Assembly: GCA_905182995.1 (NCBI GenBank)
Contig: CAJJDP010000149.1
Coordinates: forward strand, 219,829 to 283,828
Direction: 5' to 3'
Source: Paramecium octaurelia
Lineage: Eukaryota > Ciliophora > Oligohymenophorea > Peniculida > Parameciidae
DNA: 64,000 nucleotides
Position 1 is the stretch's first letter. Each line of letters begins with the position of its first letter. This document shows, piece after piece, positions 12,496 through 26,112 of this stretch. The notes under the pieces are model-generated. The model searched no databases, was not told where the DNA came from, and saw only the letters and a program-made list of their open reading frames with translations. Made by a program: the position numbers and the translations under genes.

Positions 12496-15227
12496 GAAGG
12501 ATATTACTTTGATGATTCTAGTTTTTAATGCAAATAGTGTAATTAAAAATGTAAGACTTGTTTTTCATCATTTGATAATTCTTGTCTAAGCTGTAATGCA
12601 AATGAACACAGAAGTTTATAGGGAATCTCGTGTATATGTTAATTAGGATATTATGAAGTTAGTGATACCTGTTAAGCATGTCCATCATCTGAAGATACAA
12701 GTTTATCATAATGTTACAAAAAATGTGGAAATGAAATATTTAAATGGCATAATGAATTATGTGACATAGTTACATGTTTGTCGGGCTTCTAGAATATTGA
12801 CAATTTATGCATCCCAATATGTGGAGACTTAATATTATCAGGCGATGAAGAATGTGAAGATGGAAACTAAGAAATTAATGATGGTTGCACAAATTGTAAA
12901 TTTTAGTGCCCAAAATAATGCTTGACCTGTAATCATTTAACAGTATTTCCTTGCCCAGATGTATGTGGAGATGGAATCACAAGTGGTCTTGAAGAATGTG
13001 ATGATGGTAATAATATTTAATATGACGGTTGTTACCAATGCAAGTAAGATTGCTAAGTTTAATGCACAAAATGTTTAAGAGGTTTATGCTATGATTGTTT
13101 AACATATGGGTGGATTATCAACATTGAGACGTAGAAATGTATTGAGAATTGCGGAGATTCAATTGTTATAGGATCGGAAGAATGTGATGATGGATATAAT
13201 CTAGATGAAAATGATAATTGTTTTTAATGTAAGAGACTATGCAGAAATGATTGCAAAACATGTAGTTCTGATGGAATGAATTGTTTAGATTGTAAAGTTG
13301 TTGGTTTTAAACCTTAAAGCTATTATTGTGTCAATATTTGCGGGGATGGCTACCTTGCAGTTGATCCCTATGGAAGAAATACAGAGGAATGCGATGATTT
13401 TAATTTAAATGACTATGATGGATGCAGCTCAACTTGTAAGTTATAATGTTAACCTTCTATTTGTTTGACTTGCTAGAATGGAAAATGTTTATAATGCATT
13501 GATCATTATTACCTTGACGCTAAAAGCAATAAATGTTTAGAAAAATGCAACGATAATATAAAAGTTGGAAATGAAAAATGTGAAGATATGAATACTTTAC
13601 TTTATGATGGCTGTTATAACTGTTAATTATCTTGTTAACCTAGTTGTTTAAATTGTCAAATTAATGGTTGTTTTTAATGTTAAATAGGATTTTAATTGAT
13701 TGAAAATAAATGTCAAAATATTTGTGGAGATAAATTAATTGTTACTGGGGAAGATTGTGATGATGGTAATATTGACCCTTTTGATGGTTGTCACTTTTGT
13801 TAGTTTCATTGTGGTCTCGATTGCTAATTATGTGTATCAGGAAGATGTTTACGTTGCTAATTAGGATTTTAAATATTTAATGGAATTTGTGTAATTTAAT
13901 AAAGGCAAAATAATTAAATTTCTCAATAAGAATAACTTTTGGAATATAATCATATGAGTTAATCTTATATAAAATATTGTCACTAATAGATCAATGATAT
14001 TTGTATTATTTGTGAAGAACATTACTATTTAAATGCAAATAGGTCTAAATGTGAGAGTTAATGTGGAGATAATTATATTAATGATCTTGAATAATGTGAA
14101 CATAACTTAATTTAACATAATATTATATGTTCGAGCTGCTAATTTTAATGTAGAGATTACTGTGTTGAATGCTTTTTTGGATTGTGCCAAATCTGTGAAT
14201 AGGATTATGTGCTCATTGATAATCAATGCCTTCTTAAAGCTAAGTGTGATCCTGATGATGGTCTTTACTACAACCCTTTAATTAATTAATGTTATGACAT
14301 ATGCGGAGATCATTTAAAATCTATCTACGAAGATTGTGATGACGGTAATTTGGATCCATATGATGGTTGTTTTGAATGTAAATATTCTTGTAATCCTCTA
14401 TGCCCATTATGCATAGCTGGAGTTTGTACTGATGATGGCACTGCATGTAAGAAAGGCTATTATTTTGATTAATAAAATGTATCTTGTTTTAGTGCTTGTG
14501 GTGATGAAATAGTAGCAGTGCCAGATGAAGAATGTGATGTGCTCAACACTAGAAAATGTTTAAATTGTAAATTAATCATAGATAATAATTGTAAGACCTT
14601 AGATGTAAATAACTAATGCTTAGTCTGCTTAGATGGCTATTAAATATAGGATGAATTATGTGAACCTAAATCAAACTAAATTTGTGATATCCAAACTTGT
14701 ATGACTTGTGAAAATAATGTTTGCATTCAATATTTTTAAGATGTTAATACAACCAAACATAATAATAATAATAATATTAATGCTTTAACAAATTTAGTTG
14801 AAGCCAAGTGTGGAGATGGTGTTATCAATTAAAATGAACTATGTGATGATGGTAATTTAATTAATGGGGATGGATGTGATTCAAACTGTTAACCTTCAAG
14901 AAATAGCATGTGCTTTTTAAATGAATGCATTTAAATCTTTTATCCTGTCCCTTAATTAAAATTTGTTAAATAAATTGAAAATTAATAAATTCTTTCTTTA
15001 ACTTATGATCAGAAGATAAGACTATCTCCTAATCGTACATTGGAATAATACTTAAACTCATTATCTGGTTCTATTGTAAACACTAAAGTAAATGTTACAG
15101 TTGAAGCAAATAATTAACCAACTTAGGATTTAGATTATGTTGAAATCATGATAAAAATTTTGTACTTCGAAAGAGCAGTTGATCCTATCTTTATTCTAAA
15201 TTTTCTTGATCTAAGCATCATCATAAA
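12496..15227 (+). repeat. 2732-bp duplicated segment, right copy
   Basis: Counterpart of 9763-12494. Many of the differences are silent or conservative, and the open frame is kept in both copies. Confidence 0.9.
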
Positions 15228-16473
15228 CGAATAGGAATTAGAATAAGAATATTAACAAATATAGATATAACTCGTATCTCCTAATCTTTTATCAATCGAA
15301 GAATAAAAAACTACTGGGTCTATCATTTAATTTAGTTAATATCAAATATAAATCATAGCGGGATTAGTATTAGTTTCTTCTTTAAGTGGAAAATTTTAGA
15401 TCATAGAAAATTAAATAGAAATGATGTAAATGCTCTATTATTACAAATACATTAATATTATCAAGGGATAAAATTTGCTAAAGTTTTTTGATACATTTAA
15501 AATAATATAGTTAGCCAACTTTTATGAATTTATTGGATTTTCACCCTAATCCTTTATATTTTTCAATGTAACTTCCGAAAATTCACAATCTATCTTTGAG
15601 GATGATGGAAGAAGCTCAAATTTTTTGGGTGCCTTTTTCGAAGTATTCTCCATCTTTTTCGTAGCCTATTTCAGCCATTTATTCTCCCAAATAATAATTA
15701 AGAAACTTATAACGTTTATTTCATAATTTAAAACAGCTACGCCAAACCTCTATTAATTAAAATTATTGAATCAATTAACAAAAATTTTCAAAAAACTATC
15801 GGGAAATTAATTTAAAGAATAGTTTAAAATATTATTCTAATCTCTTATATATGAATATGTTATAAACATGATGTTATCATTTCAATATTAAAATAACTAC
15901 AATTTATAAGGAATTCTAAGTTTAACCCTAAAGATTAGTTTATTACTCTTTATAATTTAATATTTAATCAACAAATAGAATTAAAGATTTAGCGAATTTT
16001 AGTATACGTATAGTTGTATCTAAAAGATAATTTTTAGTATAATTTTAGTAGGATGTTTTCAAAGTCCTATGATTTAAATATAGCTTTGTGCTGTTAATGA
16101 ACTATTGTATTTTACCTTTCTTTTTTTAAAAAGAAATAAATTAGAAAAATTAGAGGGTTTTAAGAAATAATTTAAGCATTTAACGTTTTTCTTTATGAAT
16201 GTGATTTATTCGATTCATGAATTTTCAAAAAACAATTCGCAGCACTTGGTTACTCTTGGATGGATCTAAATTGGAATTATGAGTTTAAATTTAAGCCTTA
16301 CTTTGTTATTAGATATTTATATATTATTAAAGCCAGTTTTTTAGAAAGTTGGTTAAGCATGGCTTAAAAAATACTTTTAGAAGCAAACAAGAGGATTTGC
16401 AAATCATCAACTTTTCGATTAAAGTGATTCAAACATAAAACCATCAGGAATCCAAAGAGTGTTTTATAAATGA
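12496..16473 (+). CDS. giant cysteine-rich membrane protein, contig copy B (5' end cut)
   Basis: Open from the gap to TGA at 16471, exactly 1326 codons in one frame. It repeats the DUF4215-type cysteine modules of copy A. It then has an Asn run coded by AAT repeats, a Cys-poor beta-rich region (DQKIRLSPNRTLEQY), and a C-terminus with about five to seven hydrophobic segments (for example FFEVFSIFFVAYFSHLF, ISLLLFIIQYLI, IIFSIILVGC, IMSLNLSLTLLLDIYILLK). The topology suggests a large extracellular Cys-rich head on a multi-pass anchor. The intact frame over 4 kb argues that the gene is functional. Confidence 0.88.
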
Positions 16474-17294
16474 CACACTTATTTCATGCTAAGTTAGCAA
16501 ATACAAATAAATATTAAACTGAACTATTTATAAGTTATCAACATTTTAATCTTTATAATTTGAATCAATATTTATTATTTACTAGTAGTAATAAAAATAG
16601 TCTTTTTATTCTACAAATTAAATAATTAAAGTTTTATAATATGTTAAAATATATTTAGTAATTTTTTATATGATACTTTGATTTATAAACTTCATAGTTG
16701 AGATGTAAATTTTTTCTATGTATTAACCACTGACCTATTACATTGAAGATTGTAAATATAGAAACTCAATGACAAATTTTGGTAATATTTCTTCATAAAT
16801 CCAAACAATAACAATTCCAATTTCGAACTTGGCTAAAATATTGTTATTTTCCTTAATACTGTTTCTTCGAGCCTAATAACTTATTCTTCAACTTTCTCAT
16901 TTGAATTTTTGAGATACTTTTAATTCTATGATCTTGATTTTATTAATATTTCTGATCATTAATACTAATCGCATATAGATAGCCACATTAGAATTTATAT
17001 TTATTTCATTTAATCACAGATACATGGAAGTTTCAATAACAGCCTAACCAATAAATCTCCTCAGCCAATATTAAAGCTTACTTGATCATCTATATCTTTC
17101 CTCTTTAATTTTTAAAATTAATTTGATGAAAGAATATGGCCTTCAATTTATAAAACAGACCTCTTTCTAACTCAAGTTCTTATTAATTCTTAACGACTTT
17201 ATCGGTTCCATCTTTTGACTATATATTCTTCTAAATTCATCAGAATAGAACTTTCATGTCTGATAATTTCCCTGAATTCTTTAACCAATTCGAG
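16474..17294. other. 3' flank of copy B, no gene resolved
   Basis: This stretch resembles 18678-19330 downstream of copy C, so the duplicated unit extends beyond the gene. Minus-strand frames here contain TGA in both copies, so any gene would be decayed. Confidence 0.5.
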
Positions 17295-17295
17295 N
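17295..17295. other. assembly gap (single N)
   Basis: The right contig begins with sequence homologous to 15095 onward (offset about 2201), but clearly diverged, so it is a second paralogous copy. Confidence 0.85.
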
Positions 17296-17297
17296 TA

Positions 17298-18677
17298 ACA
17301 GTTGAAGCAAATAATAAACCAACTTAGGATTTAGATTACGTTGAAATCATGATAAAAGTTTTGTACTTAGAAAGAGCTGTTGATCCTATCTTTATTCTAA
17401 ATTTTCTTGATCTAAGCATCATCATAAACGAATAGGAATTAGAATAAGAATATTAACAAATATAGATATAACTCGTATCTCCTAATCTTTTATCAATCGA
17501 AGAATAAAAAACTACTGGGTCTATCATTTAATTTAGTTAATATCAAATATAAATCATAGCAGGATTAGTATTAGTTTCTTCTTTAAGTGGAAAATTTTAG
17601 ATCATAGAAAATTAAATAGAAATGATGTAAATGCTCTATTATTACAAATACATTAATATTATCAAGGGATAAAATTTGCTAAAGTTTTTTGATACATTTA
17701 AAATAATATAGTTAGCCAACTTTTATGAATTTATTGGATTTTCACCCTAATACTTTATATTTTTCAATGTAACTTCCGAAAATTCACAATCTATCTTTGA
17801 GGATGATGGAAGAAGCTCAAATTTTTTGGGTGCCTTTTTCGAAGTATTCTCCATCTTTTTCGTAGCCTATTTCAGCCATTTATTCTCCCAAATAATAATT
17901 AAGAAACTTATAACGTTTATTTCATAATTTAAAACAGATACGCCAAACCTTTATTAGTTAAAATTATTGAATCAATTAGCAAAAATTTGTAAAAAACATT
18001 ATGGAAATTAGTTTAAAGAATAATTTAAAGTAATATTCTAATCTCTTATATATGAATATGTTATTAGCATGATGTTATCATTTCAATATTAAAATAACTA
18101 CAATTTATAAGGAATTATAAGTTTAACCCTAAAGGTTAGTTTATTACTCTTTATAATTTAATATTTAATCAACAAATAGAATTAAAGATTAAGCGAATTT
18201 TAGTATACTTTTAGTTGTATCTAAAAGATAATTTTTAGTATTATTTTAGTAGGATGTTTTGAATGTCCTATAATTTAAATATAGCTTTGCGCTATCAATG
18301 AACTATGCTATTTTTCATTTCTTTTCCTGAAAAGAAAAAAATTAGAAAAACTTGATGGTTACAAAAAGTAATTTAAGCATTTAACATTTTTCTTCATGAA
18401 TTTGATTTATTTAGTTAATGAATTTTCAAAAAACAATCCTCAGAATTTGGTTACTCTTGGATGGATTTAAATTGGTATAATGAGTTTTAATTTAAGCCTA
18501 ACTTTGATATTAGATTTATACATCTTATTAAAGCCAGCCTTTTTGAAAATTATTCAAACTTAGCTTCAAAAATATTGCTATTATTAAACTAAAAGATTTG
18601 CAAATCATCAACTTTTCGATTTAGGGGATACGAATATCATCAAACAATAAGCAATCCAAAGAGTGTTTTATAAATGA
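17298..18677 (+). CDS. paralogous copy C of the cysteine-rich gene, C-terminal part
   Basis: Open frame of 460 codons from the gap to TGA 18675-18677, homologous to the last third of copy B. It has the same multi-pass C-terminus and the same ending QRVFYK. Differences increase towards the 3' end (VGQAWLKKYF in B versus IIQTQLQKYC in C) and include no frame-breaking indel. It is therefore a true paralogue under constraint, not just a repeated read. The Cys-rich head would lie in the missing sequence at the gap. Confidence 0.85.
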
Positions 18678-21600
18678 CCTGCTTTCTTCTCCTAAATTGG
18701 AAAATATAAATATATATAAAACTCTATTTTTATATGTTATAAATGATATTAATCTCTATAATCTGAATAAGTATTTATTATTTACCAAAAAGGAATTAAT
18801 ATAAACTTTTTATTCTACAAATAATGAGAATCTTTAATTTTTTGTCATTTGTTTAAATGTTTCAAAAAAATTCAGTATTTTTTATATGATGCTTGGCTTT
18901 CCAAACCTCATAATTGAGTTGTGCTTTATTTCTATATTAAATATTGTCCTTTTAGATTGTAAAAATAAACCAAAAGGAAATTTTTTGTAATATTTCTTTG
19001 TAATTCTAAAAAATAGCAAATTTAAATCTCTAAATCTACTAAAATGTGTTATTTTCCCTTAAATGTTTCTTCGAACTTAAACTTACTTAAATTTGTCTAC
19101 ATCCTTCCTCTTGTGAATTTTTGAAATACTGTTTCAATTCTCTGATTTAACTTTATTAATATTTCTGATCATCAACTCTATTCGCTTATAAGTAGCCATA
19201 TTTATTTCATTTGATCATAGATACAGGGACAATTTCAAAAACAGGCTTACCGATGGTTTCCTCATCCAATATAACAGCTCACTTGATCATCGATATTTTC
19301 CTCTTTACTTTAAAAATACCAATAGGAAAGCTTCTATCTTCATAATTACACTTAGATCTTGTTGATTTGGATGACTTGATTCTATTACCTATCTTATTCA
19401 ATTAACTTCTTAATGTAAAAAAATCTACTATTATAACTAACCAATCAATGTTGAAGGTCGAATTATCTTAGTGATTGCATAATATTGATCTGAAAATTAT
19501 TCCTTAATCTCACCTAAAGTGATTTTTCAAAGTTACATCGCTTCTTTTAAATTCAATTTCTTTATCTTTTTATTGAATCACAAATAAGAGTATAATTGAA
19601 TGAATTTGATTCTTTATAAGTTTAAAGATATATGAAAGATTCAGATGCATCATTGATTTATTTTTGTGAAATGTAATCTATTGTGCACAAAGGTCGAAAT
19701 ACCAAGTTGGAGGATTGAATCGACAGTCATCATAAAGAAGATCTGAACTTGATTTTTGAGGACTAGAAGGTTTATAAAAATAATTACCATAAATAATGCT
19801 TGAACTTTGGGAGCCATAAGCTATCTGAATTCGCAAATTTACTACTTAGGATATTAAATAAATCGATAAAGTTTAAATTTTATACACTGAACTCAAAGGT
19901 AAACAGGCTTAGTCTTTTTAGGAAATAAATATAACAGGCATTCTAATAATGATATTATTTATAAACAAAAAGAGAACCCTTATCAGAATTATTATTTAAG
20001 TAAATTTAATGTTAGAAATCTATTTCTTTAATCTCCTTATGTTTATCATATCGCTGCTAAAGATCGCATAATATTTAGTGTTTATGTATAGTCCTGAATG
20101 AGTGCCATCTCCAACTGGATTATAACCCTAGTTACTATATACAGCAAGTATTTAACAGAGACTTCGATTCTGTAGTTCTTCCATATTCGTATTGATAATG
20201 CCATGCTGTTATTGGATAATAATATTATTCTAAAATGGCTACGTTGAACCTAATAATAAATTTTTTGATCTGAAGAAAGATTTTATGTTTATAATTAAAT
20301 ATTGAAAACTGGCTTTGATCATTTTATTAACTAAAAAATAAAAATGTGCATTCAATAAAATGCTAAATAGAATTTCTTCAACTTTATAGGCTATTTTTAA
20401 ATGGCAGTGCTTACAAAAGAAAAATGTACGATTTATTTAAAATTATCAAACTGATTTTTTAAATTATATAAAATGAAAATTTCTTCATCTAATATTTAAT
20501 TTATCAAAAATTTTATTTATTACGCTGTGATAGATAAAGAAATAAATTAAGTGATAGATCTGCTTACATACTTTGTATTTAATACTGTCCAAAAACGGTA
20601 CAAAGAAATTCTTAAGCAAATTTGCGACTGGGTCATAAATTAAATAAACTAATAAATAAAGAGCTTACAAGATTTAAGTTTATTTAATTATCTATCTCGG
20701 TTTTATTGATTTCGCTATTATTAGAGAATAACCTAAATTTAATTTAATGCCAAAATCGTCATGAAAAAAATACAAAAAAGGAAAACAAAGATGCAGGGCA
20801 ACCATCGTTACAGCAATTTTGCCTTAGAACATATAGATTGTTTAATTATTTTTGGAATTTTTTTGAAAACTAAATAATCAATGAGATTAATGCATGCATT
20901 GATAATTACAAAATCAATCAATAAACTTCGCAGGCGGATGTTAATATAAAAATGTTAAATTAACTACTAAATTGTAAAAATCTAAAGACTTTTTTCACAG
21001 GGTTTAATCATTCTTAAAAATTGACTATATGTTGTATTTATTTAATAAAATTTTACATAGTAGTAGTAGGATCTTTTAATCAAAAAAGAAGTGTCCTGAA
21101 GATAAAATGATTTGAAATAATTGCAAATTTCAAATATATTTTCTTTTTAAATCATTAATACAATAATAATGATATTTTTTAATTTCAGAAAACCTTTTGA
21201 AAGCATCGCAATAGTGAAATTCAGCGAAGTCAACTCCATAATAAGTATGATTTAAAGCTGATTAAGTTAAGAATTGGTATAAAAAAAATTAGTAAGGATT
21301 GATTTGACAAAATAATTTTATCAACCTCCAAATTTTATTTGAATAAGTAAATTTAAAGTTTAGATGCCTAAGCTTTTCATAGATTATATAATTTTAACTA
21401 ACTTTTGGTTCTTTTTCAAAAAAAGGCAATTAAACTATCCAATTAATAATCTTTTAATTAAAACTCTTAATTATATACAGATTTAGTAACTTTTTAAAGT
21501 TATAACTTCACCATCATTCCTTAAATCTATAAAATTTAGCCATATACTTGAAGTTTTTCATTACAATTTAAGTAATTAATTAAATTAAAGTTTAATTAAT

Positions 21601-23910
21601 GCTCTGCTAAAGTTTCATTCTGAGAAATAATAAAAAATTGATTATCAATTATATTGAATATAGACTAAATAATTATTGATAATTTATTGAGTATCAACTA
21701 TCTTCTTCAACCAAACTAGCTCAGCTACTATGACTCAACCTTTTAAGAACTTACTTTTAAGGATGAGATATTAATAGCGCTTTTCTAGGTAAGTTCCTAA
21801 TCAGTATAAAAATCATCGAATATTAATGATAATAGTAAAGTCAGATGACCGATTGTTGTAGCAATCGATGTCTGAAGCTTATTCTAGCAATCTTATTGAA
21901 TTGGAAACTTTCTATTTTAGTGTCATCCTTTTGTTAGATTAATTTTTAACAGACCAATTATTTTTCATAAAAGTCTTCTAGATTTAGTGCTTATTCAACT
22001 GAATTATATAATTCATCTTTCATTTAGATGCTATTCGATTCACAATTATGATTATTTATAATTTCAAATATCCAAGAAATTGTTTAATTAAAGTTAATTG
22101 TTCTAATTTTAACTCATTACACATAACTTTATTTTTTAGGGCTATCCAAATTCTAATGGATAGTTGTAATGGATCTTCTTATATCTATGATCTAAAAAAT
22201 AACATTGATTCAGAACTTAGAAAATACTATGAAGTGATTTGATTGTTAAAAGCTTTAATATAGCAGTAAAGGAACCTCACTAAGATGATGTTGAAAATTA
22301 TTATCCTTGGAGAGCTGTTCCTTATAACAAAAAAAGTATATTTTTCTTGACATTTAAAAGAAAAAAAATTATTTATATGATCACATTTTTATCAAAGTAG
22401 AGAAAAATTTTGAAATTTTGTGATTGACATAATAAATTTAATATTATTGAAGTTTAAAAATCAATGAAATTATAGGTGTTGGCTATTTGAAAAACTACTA
22501 TTTTAAGTTGTTTACATAACAAATGAAATCTACCAATCCGTCGTTTTGAAAATATTACAACTTAATTTAGTAAACACCAATGAATCCCAGCATTTCGCTC
22601 TGATAGCAAAATTTTGACATCTAAAATACGCCATCTATCCAAAAATAATTGTTGAAATTAGTAAATGAGCATCACATTTTCAAAGTCTTAAATACATATG
22701 TATAATTCAGCATAAAGAATAATAATTATTTTAGGGTTTAGCAAATATTCTCCAAAATAAAATGGAATAGTTATTATATAAAATTTAGAATAAATGGAAT
22801 AAATAACCTCAATTTGATTGATTAAGTCGATCAATAAATCCATTCTATTTAGAATTTTATCATTTTTATTTTGTTTTTCAGAACAACATTTATTAGGTTA
22901 AAGAACAATAGAAGTTTACATTATTAAGATTTTCAATTTAATTAGAGACATTATTTGAAAGTTTGATTTCGACATTCAATAAACCAAATTATATTCAAAT
23001 GCTAAAGTACGGACTAGTCGAATTAAACAATATATTTATTTGATTACACTATTACTTTATAATATTATAATATTTTTTAGGGAAAATACATTCAGAGATT
23101 TTGTAAAATGAAAAGAGATAAAATCAATTAAAAATGAACTAGAGTTGCAGCTTAATTTATTTATAGAGAAAATCAACTACATTTTAATGAGATTGATTAT
23201 AACTAGCTTTAATTAAAATTTCTGTTAATTAATATAAGTATTATATTTATTTCAATTATTAAATGTTTTTAACTTCCAAATTTTAGTATAACAAAATTAA
23301 GAAATATATGAGTATAATTTTTCTGATTTTCATATAATTTATTATATTTTATTTGTATAACCTCTAATTTCTGGGAAATAATAGAACAAGAATAAAGTTT
23401 TAAACTTAGTTATCTTGTATAGAGTAAGCAGAACTATTAAATAACATTTAAACAACATTTACGTTAATCCTTCTCAAGAACCATGTTAAGTTTGTATCTC
23501 TTTATTAAACAATCAAATATTTCAACAAATTTCAGATTCTGAATAGTAAATACTCCTCATTTGATTAATAAATAAGCGCCATTGTATGCATTCTTGCTAT
23601 TTTTAATAAAAAAATATATTACTTATTAAATCAATATAAAATAAATCCTTTATTTTAATTCAAACAATGCTTGCTTAAGTCATTACTACTTACCAATTGT
23701 ATTAATTAACCTTCAAAATAGTGCAAAAGATTACTTAAATTTTATTATCTTATCAATATCTCATATGAATTTTTATAGATGCAGAAAGAAAGATTCCTGC
23801 TCTATGAATTGTTTCTATATTAGATTAATCATATAATAGAATAAAACATTATATTCTTTATCTACTATTTGATAATTTATTTTTATTAATTATTATAAAA
23901 TTGAAACATT
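18678..23910. other. long region without resolved gene
   Basis: 18678-19330 is homologous to the flank of copy B. From 19330 to 19800 short minus-strand stretches read like protein (TLGEIKEQFSDQYYAITKII near 19470) but are broken by TGA and frame changes, suggesting decayed coding sequence. From 19800 to 23910 I recognise nothing on either strand. Confidence 0.4.
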
Positions 23911-25460
23911 ATGGTCAGGTTTCATTGTAGGTATGAAGATAATTTTGAAGAAGCTATTAAAGGATTTTGTATTAATATTGGTTGCCATTAAACTCCTCAA
24001 TTTTGTTTGAAATGTCTCAGAACTATTAAAAAATAACATTAATCTTAATGCCCATGATTTTAGACAATCGAAGATTTTATCCTGAAATATATTCTTAAAG
24101 AAAATGAATTTTATGGAAATTTACGAAACTTTGAGAGCAGCCCCAGTAATTTTATTAATCGAATGCATTAGAAAGCATAGAATAACTTTAAGAAATTATA
24201 AAAATGAGTGATTTTATCAAAAGGAGAATATCTAAAATTTAAAAACGATATCAGTTTCTTAAGAAAGTATCATTCTAAGGTTGATGAGACTAAAAAAGTA
24301 TTGTTTACTATTGATTAAGGAAATTTATATGCTAAATTTAAAGTAATAAATCTGATAACATCAATCAATTCTATTGTGTCAGCTCTTGAAAATATTAAAA
24401 AAGATTATATAAGAATAGATTACTATAACAATGTTTTAACCGATGACAATAATTACTAATATCTGAGTAGAGCCAAAAGTTATTTTGAGAAAGGTATAAA
24501 TTTATGAAATTAATTTTAGGTGAATAATTAGTTAAAGGGGATAATTTAAAGAAGCATTAGCAGCCTTAAACGAATCATTATCGATGGGTTATAATCACGA
24601 TTTAGTCTATTATTTAAAAGGTAATTTTGGACTACTAATAAATTTCAAAGGCTTTACATTAGTTATAGATTATTCTATTTCTATTGCAAATCATCTAAAT
24701 AAATTTAGTTTTCTTTTGATTAGCCCGATAAATCAACCCAATATATAAAAGTGCTTACAAGAATCTAGGTAACCAATAATTACTTATTATCATTTTATTG
24801 GAGTTTCATTAATTCCCCTAGGCAAATTCATAGAAGCTCTTTAGAAAATAAAAATGGCAATAGATTTGAATCCAAAGAATGAGAACGGCTATTATAATAA
24901 AGGGTATTATTCTAAATATTGGAAAGCCTTGCTCTATTAATATTTTGAATTCTCTCTAACTTTATATGAATTGGAAAAGTATTAAGAAGCCTAAAATGCT
25001 TATGAAGATGCAATAAAATTGAATAATCGCTAGGATATCACATACTAAGGGAAAGGCAATAAATATATGTAAATATTCAATAGGCAAAGACTCTTTAAAG
25101 TTTCTAAACTGAAATTGATCTAAACAAAAATAATGATGGAGCTAATGGGAAAAAGGTTCAAAATTCTTTCATTTTTTATCTCTCTCTAATTTCTTTAAAA
25201 TAAACTTACTTAATTACATCTGTTGTAAAAATTCAAAGATGCATTAATTGTTTATGATTAAGCAATCTATATGAACAAAAATCCCATTAGATTAAAGCTC
25301 AAGGGTATTCTTTACTTTTTATAATAAAGTGACACATTAGAATTCATAATGTTGATTAAATTAGATATTAGGTTTGAGAATAAAAGAAGAAGCAAAATAA
25401 TATTATTATGAGGCCTTAAGAATAGAAAATCTCTCCATTTTATTAGTAATAAATTCCGTT
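23911..25460 (+). pseudogene. TPR-repeat protein gene, decayed
   Basis: The start MVRFHCRYEDNFEEAIKGFC with paired cysteines (CLKC) resembles the N-terminal zinc-binding part common in Paramecium TPR proteins. In frame follow EDFILKYILKENEFYGNLRN and a coiled segment, but in-frame TGA codons occur near 24057 and 24205. After a normal 26-nt intron a one-base frameshift precedes EALAALNESLSMGYNHDLVY. TPR units such as EALQKIKMAIDLNPKNENGY and LEKYQEAQNAYEDAIKLNN are recognisable further down, again in changing frames. The intron and repeats are clear; the breaks make a functional product unlikely. Confidence 0.75.
24494..24519 (+). other. 26-nt intron in TPR pseudogene
   Basis: GTATAAATTTATG...ATTTTAG, typical Paramecium intron between YFEKG and EQLVKGD. 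Confidence 0.8.
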
Positions 25461-25728
25461 GTAATTAGACAATTGAAGAGAATAGCTTAATTACAATTAA
25501 AGATTTCTTTATTTTATTTAGTTCTTCAAAATTTAATAATTTTTGATACTTAATCAAAAATAGTAATATTGAATTTCATCCTGAACTTAAATTAAGACAA
25601 AAGTTATAATATCTAGGATTTATTAGAATGAGTTATTTTAGAAGAACTTTAATATAGAAATTGATAAAAACATTCTTGTTTTGATATCTTCTTCATGTCT
25701 TAATACTACATATCCATATATTCTATTT

Positions 25729-25925
25729 TATAATAAAATTATATCAATTTTAATTTAAAGTGATATAAATTTCAACTAAAAAAATTTAATAAAAACTACA
25801 TTAAAAAATTGTAATTATAAGAATTAAAAAATAATTAATAAGAATGAAAAAATAAATATTTTAAATAAATTGAGAGAGTAAATATGATCAATTTAAATAA
25901 TCGTTTTAAAAAAATAAATTTACAA
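25729..25925. mobile_element. internal eliminated sequence (IES), 197 bp
   Basis: The overlapping contig has this block cleanly missing at 27287: left flank ctatttTA and right flank TActaaaaag are joined with a single TA kept. The ends read TATAATAA (left) and TATTGTAA (right, reverse complement), each matching 7 of 8 positions of the Paramecium IES end consensus TAYAGYNR. Paramecium removes such elements precisely with the PiggyMac domesticated transposase. That the scaffold holds both the unexcised and the excised form is seen directly; the excision mechanism is known for the family. Confidence 0.88.
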
Positions 25926-26112
25926 TACTAAAAAGCAGATAAATTAAAGATGAAAGATTACATAATTTATTTTAATCTAGGAAAATATATCTATTCTCTT
26001 TATCAAGAGAATTTCATATGCTCATAATGATTATGATAAATACAGAGACCCAATGAAAATTATTTATAATCAATTTATTAAAATTATTTTCAAATTTCTT
26101 TAACTTAAAATA

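Noticed and set aside
7291..16473. Hundreds of TAA and TAG codons as evidence for a pseudogene
   Set aside because: With TAA/TAG as Gln the frame is open over more than 2100 codons and cysteine spacing is kept; only TGA is a stop.
22048..22242. Plus-strand 64-residue frame as a gene
   Set aside because: Short, no similarity or intron signals, and such frames are expected by chance.
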